A stretch of 7,786 nt of DNA, from NCBI GenBank assembly GCA_020217265.1, contig JAIWOS010000201.1, positions 1 through 7,786 on the forward strand. The letters run 5' to 3'. The translations under genes were made by a program, and so were the position numbers. Source of the stretch: Thiobacillus sp. Lineage in GTDB: Bacteria; Pseudomonadota; Gammaproteobacteria; Burkholderiales; Thiobacillaceae. Below the pieces are notes generated by a model that saw only the letters and a program-made list of their open reading frames with translations, was not told where the DNA came from and made no database searches. Positions 1-7,786 of the stretch are shown piece after piece (the stretch's first letter is position 1; each line of letters begins with the position of its first letter).

Positions 1-1182
1 CCCGGCGCCGTGGTGCGCGTGCAGCCGACCGGCGCACGCGGCGGCTGGCGGCTGGCGCAACTGCCCGAGGTGGAGGCCGCGCTGGTGGCGCTCGATCCCC
101 GCAACGGCGCGATCACGGCGCTGGTCGGCGGCTTCGATTTCGCGCGCAACAAGTTCAACCACGTTACCCAGGCGTGGCGGCAGCCCGGTTCGAGCTTCAA
201 GCCCTTCATTTACTCGGCCGCGCTGGAAAAGGGCTACACGCCGGCAACCCTGATCGACAACGCGCCGATCACGCTCGCCGCCGAAGAAGCCGGCGGCACC
301 GCCTGGGAACCCAAGAACTACGACGGCAGCACCAGCGGCCCGGTGCGCCTGCGCAGCGCGCTGACCAAGTCGCTCAACCTCGTGTCGGTGCGCATCCTGC
401 AGGGCATCGGCCCGTTCTACGCGCGCGACTACATCCGCCGCTTCGGCTTCGACCCGGCGCGCCATCCGCCTTATCTGACCATGGCGCTCGGCGCCGGCAG
501 CGTCACGCCGCTGCAGATGGCCGCCGCCTACGGCGTCTTCGCCAATGGCGGTTTCGGCGTCAAGCCCTATCTCATCGAGAAGGTCACCGACAAGGACGGC
601 CACGTGCTGATGCAGGCCAGCCCGCAGCGGGTGGGGGACAACGCGCCGCGCGTGATCGATCCGCGCAACGCCTGGCTTATGACCAATCTGATGAAGGACG
701 TGGTGCGCTACGGCACCGCGGCGCGCGCCGGCCAACTGGGACGCAGCGACATCGCCGGCAAGACCGGCACCACCAACGACGCGCGCGACACCTGGTTTGC
801 CGGCTACACCCCCGATCTCGTGGCAATTTCGTGGATGGGCTACGACCAGCCGCGTTCGCTCGGCCGCAGCGAAACCGGCGCGCAGTCCGCCCTGCCGATC
901 TGGATGGGCTTCATGGGCAGCGCACTCAGGGGCGTGCCGCAAAAGGACTGGCCGATGCCGCCCGGCATCGTCGCGATCGAGATCGACGCCGCCACCGGCA
1001 AGCGCGTGGGCGAATCCGTCGTCAGCGATTTCATCGACGACCTCTTGGGCACCGAGCCCAAGCGCATGACGGAATACTTCTACCAGGAATTCCCGCCGCC
1101 CGAATCGCCGGCGGCCGGACTGAACGGCCCGGTGGGCGCCGACCCGGCACCCGCCGCCGCGTCCCCCGGAACCCCGCTATGA
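1..1182 (+). CDS. mrcA: Penicillin-binding protein 1A, C-terminal half (partial at left edge)
   Basis: This is the transpeptidase half of a bifunctional class A PBP, an inner-membrane enzyme whose periplasmic domains polymerise and cross-link peptidoglycan. The frame is open from base 1 and gives 393 residues. The usual length is about 750-850, so the transmembrane anchor, the glycosyltransferase domain and part of the linker lie to the left. GTG at 10 is an internal codon, not the start. All three penicillin-binding motifs are intact: SSFK with the acylated Ser (codon 190-192), SLN (370-378) and KTGTT (760-774). Betaproteobacterial hallmarks include QAWRQPGSSFKPF and the stretch TMALGAGSVTPLQMA. 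The protein ends in a Pro/Ala-rich tail of about 30 residues, probably disordered. The stop overlaps the next start as ATGA, which suggests translational coupling. The family assignment is secure. The choice of PBP1A over PBP1B/1C rests on the motif context and is also strong. Confidence 0.95.
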   Translation, partial: PGAVVRVQPTGARGGWRLAQLPEVEAALVALDPRNGAITALVGGFDFARNKFNHVTQAWRQPGSSFKPFIYSAALEKGYTPATLIDNAPITLAAEEAGGTAWEPKNYDGSTSGPVRLRSALTKSLNLVSVRILQGIGPFYARDYIRRFGFDPARHPPYLTMALGAGSVTPLQMAAAYGVFANGGFGVKPYLIEKVTDKDGHVLMQASPQRVGDNAPRVIDPRNAWLMTNLMKDVVRYGTAARAGQLGRSDIAGKTGTTNDARDTWFAGYTPDLVAISWMGYDQPRSLGRSETGAQSALPIWMGFMGSALRGVPQKDWPMPPGIVAIEIDAATGKRVGESVVSDFIDDLLGTEPKRMTEYFYQEFPPPESPAAGLNGPVGADPAPAAASPGTPL

Positions 1183-1754
1183 AGAAAGAGGACATGCGCC
1201 GCCGCATCGCCCATGCGGCGGCCCGCCTGCTCGCCGAGGACGGCAGTCTCGACTACGGCAGCGCCAAGCGCAAGGCGGCGCGCCAGCTCGGCGCGCCCGA
1301 CAGCGGCCAGTTGCCGGACAACCAGCAGGTCGAAGACGCCCTGCGCAGCTACCAGGCGATTTACCAGGCCGACCAGACCCGCACGCTCCTCGCCCGCCTG
1401 CGCGAGACTGCGATCGAATACATGGAACGCTTCGCCGCGTTCGACCCGCATCTCACCGGTTCGGTGCTGAACGGCACGGCAGGCCCGCACGCCGACATCA
1501 ACCTGCAGCTCTTCACCGACGATCAAAAGGAAGTCGAATTCCTGCTGATGCGCCTGGGCACCCCCTACCAGGCGGGCGAGTACCGCCCCGCCGACCCGCC
1601 GGGGCGCGTCTACCCGCGCTTTCTCATCGACGACCCACGGGCGCCGATCGATCTGGTGGTCTATCCGGCGGCCGAACTGCGCGGCATGAAGCGCCAGCAG
1701 GCCGACGGCACGCCACGCCGCGTGCGCCTGCCACACGTCCGTGCCCTGCTGTGA
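1179..1754 (+). CDS. Nucleotidyltransferase-like protein of unknown function (191 aa)
   Basis: This gene encodes a soluble 191-residue protein with no signal peptide or membrane segment. The start at ATG 1179 gives a 4-nt overlap with the PBP1A stop. The ribosome site is weak (GGA at 1168-1170), so translation probably depends on mrcA. The N-terminal third is helical and basic (LDYGSAKRKAARQLG, residues 24-38), followed by a helical stretch to about 88. Residues 92-112 read LTGSVLNG, then ADINLQLF. This resembles the polymerase-beta nucleotidyltransferase signature: a GS loop (94-95), 11 residues later a D-x-D position (D106), and a later third acid (D158 in PIDLVVYP). The second acid is Asn108, so the active site is degenerate. 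I recall similar conserved hypothetical proteins in beta- and gammaproteobacteria, some with a doubtful UDP-N-acetylmuramate-alanine ligase label. No Mur-ligase ATP-binding motif is visible here. That it is a real gene is nearly certain; its role is unknown. Confidence 0.85.
   Translation: MKKEDMRRRIAHAAARLLAEDGSLDYGSAKRKAARQLGAPDSGQLPDNQQVEDALRSYQAIYQADQTRTLLARLRETAIEYMERFAAFDPHLTGSVLNGTAGPHADINLQLFTDDQKEVEFLLMRLGTPYQAGEYRPADPPGRVYPRFLIDDPRAPIDLVVYPAAELRGMKRQQADGTPRRVRLPHVRALL
1714..1743. promoter_or_regulatory. Pair of CACG/CGTG dyads upstream of the sigma-54 promoter (speculative)
   Basis: There are two short perfect inverted repeats, CACG-CCG-CGTG at 1714-1724 and CACG-TC-CGTG at 1734-1743. 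Their centres are about 20 bases apart, close to two helical turns, and lie roughly 60-80 bases upstream of the expected start of the 1822 transcript. A dimeric enhancer-binding protein such as PrsR could use such an arrangement. However, both lie inside the end of the preceding coding region, and short GC-rich dyads arise often by chance. The PrsR target sequence is not known to me. Confidence 0.15.
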
Positions 1755-1770
1755 ACCGAACCGCCCTGCC

Positions 1771-1786
1771 TGGCATGGAAGCTGCT
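1771..1786 (+). promoter_or_regulatory. Putative sigma-54 (RpoN) -24/-12 promoter
   Basis: The bases TGGCATGGAAGCTGCT match the RpoN consensus TGGCACRNNNNTTGCW at 10 of its 12 specified positions. The invariant GG (1772-1773) and GC (1784-1785) have the required 10-base spacing. Transcription would start near 1797, leaving a leader of about 25 nt before the GTG at 1822. The site falls in the only substantial intergenic gap between the PBP1A genes and the PEP-CTERM genes. The operon it would serve encodes a sigma-54-type activator (PrsR). Site and context therefore agree, although no transcript start is visible from sequence alone. Confidence 0.7.
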
Positions 1787-1793
1787 GAAGCAG
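1782..1793. promoter_or_regulatory. 12-bp dyad overlapping the -12 element
   Basis: CTGCT-GA-AGCAG is a perfect 5+5 inverted repeat that covers the GC of the -12 element and runs towards the expected transcript start. A protein bound here would block the polymerase, so it could be a repressor operator. The arms are short, there is no U-tract to make it a terminator, and chance is a realistic explanation. Confidence 0.2.
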
Positions 1794-1821
1794 ACGACAC
1801 GTCCCTGACCCGCGAACCGTC

Positions 1822-3216
1822 GTGATCCGTTTCTTCCGACACTACATCCCGCTGAACCTGCTGCTGCTGGTCATGATCGAGGCCCTGATCCTGGGCAGCG
1901 CCATGTATTTCGGCGTGAGCGCGCGCTTTTACGACAGCCCGGCCATTCCGGACGACCTGAACCCGCTGCTCCCCAAGGCCGCGACCTTCACCCTCGTCAT
2001 GCTCGGGCTGATGACCGCGAGCGGCCTCTACGATCTCGAATCGCAGGGCGGCGTACGCGCCCTGCTGCACCGGCTCGGCCTGAGTTTCGGCCTCGGGCTG
2101 GTCGCGATGAGCCTCTTGTTCTATTTCTTTCCCGCCCTTCTGGTCGGGCGCGGCGCCTTCCTGCTGGCGTTCGGCCTGGCGCTTTTGGGCATACTGCTGT
2201 CGCGCGCCCTGTTCATCCGCTGGGCGCGCGTCGGCGCACTGAAAACGCGCGCGCTGGTGATCGGCACCGGCAGCCGCGCCGCCCACGTCGAAGCCCTGCT
2301 GGCCAAGCGCGGGCACGCCAGCAACACCCAGGTCGTCGGCTACCTGCCGATGGGCGGCAGTCACCATTTCGTCGACCATGCTCGCATTCTCGACACCCAG
2401 GAGCCGCTGCCCGAGCTCGCCGCGCGCCTGCAGGTCAATGAAATCATCCTCGCCGTGCGCGACCGCCGCGGCGGCGGCATGCCGGTGCAGGCCCTGCTCG
2501 AATGCCGGCTGCGCGGCATCAACATTTTGGAACTATCGAGTTTTTTCGAGCGCGAAAACGGCCATTTGCAGCTCGATTCCATGAACGCCAGCTGGATGAT
2601 TCTGGCCGAGGGCTTCACCCAGGGCATGCTGCGGGATACCGTGAAGCGCCTGTTCGACCTCTTGGTGAGTGCGGCGATGCTCGCCGTCACCCTGCCGATC
2701 ATGGCGCTGACCGCGCTGCTCATCAAGCTGGAAAGCCCCGGCCCGGTGCTCTACCGCCAGGAGCGCGTAGGCCAGGGCGGCAAGAGCTTCACCATCCTCA
2801 AGTTCCGCAGCATGTGCGTGGATGCCGAAAAGGACGGCAAGCCCCGCTGGGCGCGGCAGAACGACAGCCGCGTCACGCTGGTCGGCCGCTGCATCCGGCG
2901 CACCCGCATCGACGAGTTGCCGCAGATCTTCAACGTCTTTTTCGGCGAGATGAGCTTCGTCGGCCCGCGCCCGGAACGGCCCTACTTCGTGCAGGACCTG
3001 ACGCAGAAAATCCCGTATTACGGCGTCCGCCACACCGTCAAGCCCGGCATCACCGGCTGGGCCCAGGTGCGCTACCCTTACGGCGCCACCGACGAGGACG
3101 CCATGCACAAGCTCCAGTACGACCTGTACTACGTCAAGAACCACAGCCTGTTCCTCGATCTCATGATCCTGTTCCAGACCGCCCAGGTGGTGCTGTGGGG
3201 TAAGGGCGTGCGCTGA
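1822..3216 (+). CDS. Polyprenyl-phosphate sugar transferase, XrtA/PEP-CTERM-associated (TIGR03013 family)
   Basis: This 464-residue inner-membrane enzyme is expected to move a sugar-1-phosphate from a nucleotide sugar onto undecaprenyl phosphate, the first step of exopolysaccharide assembly. About four hydrophobic segments (roughly residues 11-32, 52-70, 85-108, 111-133) precede a cytoplasmic domain with a nucleotide-binding-like loop GTGSRA (148-153). A membrane element at about 278-301 leads into the catalytic domain (PF02397 type). Its hallmarks are SPGPVLYRQERVG (305-317), KFRSM (327-331), the Asp-Glu catalytic pair in RIDELPQ (D364-E365), SFVGPRPER (378-386) and KPGITGWAQV (407-416). The start is GTG: an in-frame TGA at 1786-1788 rules out anything upstream, and the N-terminus IRFFRHYIP fits the family. 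No clear ribosome site is visible. It is the first gene of the PEP-CTERM set, with prsK 14 nt downstream. The donor sugar cannot be read from sequence. Confidence 0.93.
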   Translation: MIRFFRHYIPLNLLLLVMIEALILGSAMYFGVSARFYDSPAIPDDLNPLLPKAATFTLVMLGLMTASGLYDLESQGGVRALLHRLGLSFGLGLVAMSLLFYFFPALLVGRGAFLLAFGLALLGILLSRALFIRWARVGALKTRALVIGTGSRAAHVEALLAKRGHASNTQVVGYLPMGGSHHFVDHARILDTQEPLPELAARLQVNEIILAVRDRRGGGMPVQALLECRLRGINILELSSFFERENGHLQLDSMNASWMILAEGFTQGMLRDTVKRLFDLLVSAAMLAVTLPIMALTALLIKLESPGPVLYRQERVGQGGKSFTILKFRSMCVDAEKDGKPRWARQNDSRVTLVGRCIRRTRIDELPQIFNVFFGEMSFVGPRPERPYFVQDLTQKIPYYGVRHTVKPGITGWAQVRYPYGATDEDAMHKLQYDLYYVKNHSLFLDLMILFQTAQVVLWGKGVR

Positions 3217-3230
3217 TCGCGACCGTCGCC

Positions 3231-5296
3231 ATGGCCCCCACCCTGTTCCTGCTGGCCGTCGTCGGTTACGGACTGGCCGCCGCTGCGTATCTTGGCCTGG
3301 CCGGCCTCATCGTCGCCAGCTGGCGGCGCCGCCCGCAGGGCCGGCTGCTGGTGCTCGCCGCCGTGCTGACCGCCGTATGGGCGGGGGTCTCCGCGTTCGC
3401 CGCCTGGGGCGTGCTGCCGGCCATGCTGCAACTACCGGCCGAAGTCGCCCGCAACGCCGCCTGGCTCGCCCTGCTGTTTTACATCCTGCGCCTGCGCCTG
3501 CCCAAAGGCGCCGTCTTGCCCGTCTCGCTCCGTTTTCTGGGCGGCTTCGCCATGCTGCTCACCGGCGGCCTGCTGCTGCTGCCCTTCGTGACCACCGGCG
3601 CACCGGCATTTTCGGAGTGGGCGGCAGGCATAGGCCTGGTGCTGCAGACCGTGATCTGCCTGGTCCTGATCGAGCAGGTCTACCGCAGCACCCGCCCGCA
3701 GGATCGCTGGGCGATCAAGTTCCTGTGTCTCGGCCTCGGGGCGCTGTTCGTTTACGACTTCTACCTCTACGTCAACGCCGCGCTGTTCCTGACCATGGAT
3801 GCGCGGGTGTGGGCCGCGCGCGGTTACGCGGCCGCGCTCGTCACGCCGCTGATCGCCGTGTCGGCCGCGCGCAATCCCGAATGGGCCGCGCCGGTCGGGT
3901 TGTCGCGCAGCATGGCCTTCCACACCGCCAGCCTGCTCGCGACCGGCATCTATCTCCTCCTGATGGCGGGCGCCGGCTATTACATCCGGCTCTTCGGCGG
4001 CGAATGGGGCGACGTGGTGCAGACCGTTTTCGTCTTCGCCGCCGCCCTGCTGCTGGTGCTGCTGCTGGTGTCCGGCACCCTGCGCGCGCGGCTGCGGGTG
4101 TTCCTGTCCAAGCACTTCTTCAGCTACCGCTACGACTACCGCGAGGAATGGCTGAAGTTCACCCGCACGCTCACCGAAGGCAAGCCCGGCGAACAGCTGT
4201 GTGAACGCGCGGTGGAGGCGCTCGCACGTCTGCTGGAGAGCCCGGGCGGCGCGCTGTGGATGCGCGAGGGCGACCTCGCCTACCAGCGCGCCAGCCACTG
4301 GAACTGGGGCGACATCCAGGGCAGCGAACCTGCCGATTCGCCCTTCGTGCAGTGGCTGGCCGACAAGCAGTGGGTCGTCGACCTCGACGAACTGGACCGC
4401 CGCCACGATCTCTACGGCGATCTGCAAGCGCCCACGTGGCTGCGCCAGGCCAGCGACGCCTGGCTGGTCGTGCCGCTGATGCTGCACGACGAAATGATGG
4501 GCTTCGTCGTTCTGAAACACTCGCTTGCCAAGGTCACGTTCAACTGGGAAGTCAGCGACCTCCTCAAGGTGGCGGCGCGCCAGGCCGCCGCCCACCTGTC
4601 GCAGATGCGCGCCTCCAACGCGCTCATCGTCGCCCGCCAGTTCGAATCCTTCAACCGCACCACCACCTTCGTCATCCACGACCTCAAGAACCTGGTCGCG
4701 CAGCTCTCGCTCCTGCTCGCCAACGCCGAAAAGCACAAGCACAAGCCCGAGTTCCAGGCCGACATGCTGGAAACCGTGGAAAGCGCAGTGGCGCGCATGA
4801 ACAAGGTGCTGGCGCAGCTGCGGCGCAGCGGCAACGAAGCGCTCGAGGCCGTGCCGCTGGCCGACATCCTGGCCGACGCGGTCGCCAGCAAGCAGGCGTT
4901 CAAACTGAAACCGACGCTGGAACTGCCCCCCGCGAGCCTGCGCGTGCGCGCCGAGCGCGAACGGCTCACCCGCGCCGTCGGCCATCTGGTGCAGAACGCG
5001 CTCGAAGCCACGCCGGCCGACGGCAGCGTGCTCGTGCGCGGCTACGCCGAAGGCTCGTCAGCCATCATCGAAATCGTCGACACCGGCTGCGGCATGGACG
5101 ACGAATTCATCCGCACCCGCCTGTTCCAGCCCTTCGATTCGACCAAGGGCGCCGGCATGGGCATCGGCGCCTACGAATGCCGCGAAACCCTGCGCGCGCT
5201 CGGAGGCAACATCGAGGTGGAGAGCGCGCCCGGGCGCGGCACCCGCTTCCGTCTCAGCCTGCCGCTGGACGATAATGCGCAACGAGGAGACATTGC

Positions 5297-5300
<4 letters not shown>
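3231..5300 (+). CDS. prsK: PEP-CTERM system membrane histidine kinase PrsK
   Basis: This is the sensor kinase of the PEP-CTERM two-component pair, expected to phosphorylate PrsR. At 689 residues it has the usual family length. Residues 1-285 hold eight or nine hydrophobic segments with no large periplasmic loop, so the signal is probably sensed in or at the membrane. A Tyr/Arg-rich linker (about 294-313) leads into a GAF-like domain (about 320-460). The kinase core has an H-box VIHDLKNLVAQL with phospho-acceptor His483, an N-box HLVQNALEA with Asn589, a G1 box DTGCGM (617-622), an F-box LFQPFDSTK (631-639) and a G2 box GAGMGIG (640-646). The start at ATG 3231 is constrained by an in-frame TAA at 3201-3203, although the ribosome site is weak. 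Its stop overlaps the prsR start as ATGA, so kinase and regulator are translationally coupled. The stimulus is unknown. Confidence 0.95.
5284..5289 (+). promoter_or_regulatory. Strong ribosome binding site for prsR
   Basis: GAGGAG lies 7 nt ahead of the ATG at 5297, inside the end of prsK. It is the clearest Shine-Dalgarno sequence in the window; the other starts have weak ones. It supports the ATG at 5297 and suggests that PrsR is translated more efficiently than its neighbours. Confidence 0.85.
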
Positions 5301-6649
<1,349 letters not shown>

Positions 6650-6667
6650 GCCCGCCGCCCCCGATCG

Positions 6668-6676
6668 CCCCCCCCC
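6668..6676. repeat. Nine-C homopolymer tract ahead of prsT
   Basis: A run of nine C residues lies in the 41-nt gap between prsR and prsT, ending 14 nt before the prsT ATG. A length change would not shift a reading frame, but it would alter spacing around a weak ribosome site (only GAG at 6683-6685). Such tracts are prone to slippage in replication and to sequencing error. I see no terminator hairpin or promoter in the same gap, so prsT probably reads through from prsR. Confidence 0.6.
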
Positions 6677-6690
6677 GTACCCGAGCTTCC

Positions 6691-7786
6691 ATGCCCCCCG
6701 TCCACATTTCCAGGTTGTTGTCCGTTTTGTTGCTGGGTTCGAGCCTGCTCGCCGCCTGCGGTGGCGAAGACAGCGCGACCCTCGTTCGGGAAGCCCGCGC
6801 CAAGGCCGCGGCCGGCGACACCAAGGCCGCGATGATCCAGCTGAAAAACGCCGTCGCCGCGGACGAGAAGAACGCCGAGGCGCGTTTCGAACTCGGCAAG
6901 CTCTACCTCGACCAGCTCGATCTGGCCAGCGCGGAAAAGGAATTCCGGCGCGCCCGCGAGGCCGGCTACGCCGCCGCCCAGGTCAATCCGATGATTGCCC
7001 GCGCGCTGCTGGGACAGCGCGAATTCCAGCGCGTGCTCGACGAACTGCCTGCAAGCACCGACGACACGCCGGACGGCGCAACCCTCGCCGCCCTGCGCGC
7101 GATGGCCTATCTGGGGCTGGGCAACAAGAACGAAGCGCGCACGACCCTGGAAAGAATCTCTCCCAACGCCGCGCGCAATCCCGAGGTCCAGCTCGCCAGC
7201 GCCCGGCTCGCGCTGGCGGACGGCAAGCCCGACGAGGCGACGCAGGCCATCGACCTTGCAATTCAACTCGAACCCAAGAACATCGAGGCCCTGCTGCTGA
7301 AAGCCGACCTCGCGCGCGTCACCGGCAAGCCGGCCGAGGCGCGCCAGGGCTACCAGGCGGTACTCAAAATCGCCCCGCGGCACAGCCTCGCCCGACTGGC
7401 GCTGGCGGACATCGCGATTGCGGAAAACCAGCTGGCCGACGCCCGCCGCGAAGTCGACACCGCGCTCAAGTTCGCGCCGAACAACCTGCAGGCCCGCTAC
7501 ACCCAGGCCCTGATCGACTTCCGCGAAAACAAGACCGAGGCCGCGCGCGATCACCTCGCGGTCGTCCTCAAGAATGTGCCCGACAACATACCTGCCCTGC
7601 TGCTGGGCGGCTCGATCGAATTCAGCCTGGGACATCTGCAAACCGCCGAAACGTATCTCACCAAGGTGGTCACAGCACTGCCCGACAACCGCTATGCGCT
7701 GCGCCTGCTGGCCGCCACCCAGCTGCGCCTCGGACGCGCCGACGACGCCGCCCGCACCCTCGCGCCGGCGCTCAAGGCCGCGCCCG
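6691..7786 (+). CDS. prsT: PEP-CTERM system TPR-repeat lipoprotein PrsT, N-terminal part (partial at right edge)
   Basis: The open frame continues past the right edge and gives 365 residues. The family runs to roughly 900, so about 40 percent is present. The N-terminus is a lipoprotein signal: a hydrophobic stretch (about 9-22) and lipobox LAAC with Cys23 as the acylated residue, so the protein should be anchored in the envelope facing the periplasm. The rest is tetratricopeptide repeats. Units are visible at 28-61 and 62-95, a looser region follows to about 163, and five consecutive 34-residue units run in exact phase from 164 to 333, with another beginning at 334. Ends such as EPKN, APNN and VPDN mark the unit boundaries. 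TPR arrays are binding scaffolds, and in this family the partner is thought to belong to PEP-CTERM export or exopolysaccharide assembly. ATG 6691 is chosen because the signal peptide follows at once. It lies 41 nt after prsR and is probably in the same operon. Confidence 0.93.
   Translation, partial: MPPVHISRLLSVLLLGSSLLAACGGEDSATLVREARAKAAAGDTKAAMIQLKNAVAADEKNAEARFELGKLYLDQLDLASAEKEFRRAREAGYAAAQVNPMIARALLGQREFQRVLDELPASTDDTPDGATLAALRAMAYLGLGNKNEARTTLERISPNAARNPEVQLASARLALADGKPDEATQAIDLAIQLEPKNIEALLLKADLARVTGKPAEARQGYQAVLKIAPRHSLARLALADIAIAENQLADARREVDTALKFAPNNLQARYTQALIDFRENKTEAARDHLAVVLKNVPDNIPALLLGGSIEFSLGHLQTAETYLTKVVTALPDNRYALRLLAATQLRLGRADDAARTLAPALKAAP

Noticed and set aside
10..12. 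GTG at 10 as the start of the first gene
   Set aside because: The frame is open to base 1 and the protein begins in the middle of a PBP1A, so the gene is cut by the window edge.
174..1178. Extension of the 1179 gene back to 174 in the same frame
   Set aside because: The upstream part runs out of frame through PBP1A and is Arg/Ala/His-rich nonsense. Only the part from ATG 1179 looks like a protein.
1755..1821. Rho-independent terminator after the 1179-1754 gene
   Set aside because: No GC-rich hairpin followed by a T-run is present. The dyad at 1782-1793 is followed by ACGACAC, not T residues.
1794..1823. ACGAC (1794-1798) pairing with GTCGT (1819-1823) to hide the GTG start in a leader hairpin
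   Set aside because: A 5-bp stem with a 20-base loop is too weak, and its left arm lies at the predicted transcript start and would be partly missing from the RNA.
1624..3144. Minus-strand frames opposite the sugar transferase (1624-2379, 2533-3144)
   Set aside because: These are codon-bias shadows: no motif, no ribosome site seen, and fully covered by a protein with clear family hallmarks.

Overview
The window comes from a GC-rich Gram-negative bacterium, about two-thirds G+C by eye. It is most likely a betaproteobacterium: the PBP1A sequence has the form familiar from that class, and it sits beside the regulatory head of an XrtA-type PEP-CTERM/exosortase locus. That pairing suggests a Nitrosomonadales- or Rhodocyclales-like organism. 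The genus cannot be fixed from this sequence. All six genes lie on the + strand, and no stretch longer than 67 bases is gene-free.

Left part (1-1754): the C-terminal half of a class A penicillin-binding protein (PBP1A, mrcA), which enters from beyond the left edge. A 191-residue protein with a degenerate nucleotidyltransferase-like signature follows, and its start codon overlaps the mrcA stop codon by 4 nt. This looks like a cell-wall housekeeping transcription unit.

Gap (1755-1821): 67 bases with a good match to a sigma-54 (-24/-12) promoter at 1771-1786. It sits directly ahead of the PEP-CTERM genes.

Right part (1822-7786): the genes run in this order: a polyprenyl-phosphate sugar transferase (TIGR03013 family), the membrane histidine kinase PrsK, the sigma-54-dependent response regulator PrsR, and the TPR lipoprotein PrsT, which is cut by the right edge. 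The gaps are 14 nt, a 4-nt overlap and 41 nt, so they probably form one operon. In the family model, the sugar transferase starts synthesis of an exopolysaccharide. PrsK and PrsR control transcription with RNA polymerase-sigma-54. PrsT is an envelope TPR protein of the same system. The exosortase itself and PEP-CTERM substrates are not in the window and would be expected further right.

No wholly new system is evident. The most useful points are the sigma-54 promoter placed so that PrsR could activate its own operon, short dyads around that promoter, the degenerate nucleotidyltransferase-like protein coupled to PBP1A, and a C9 tract just ahead of prsT.
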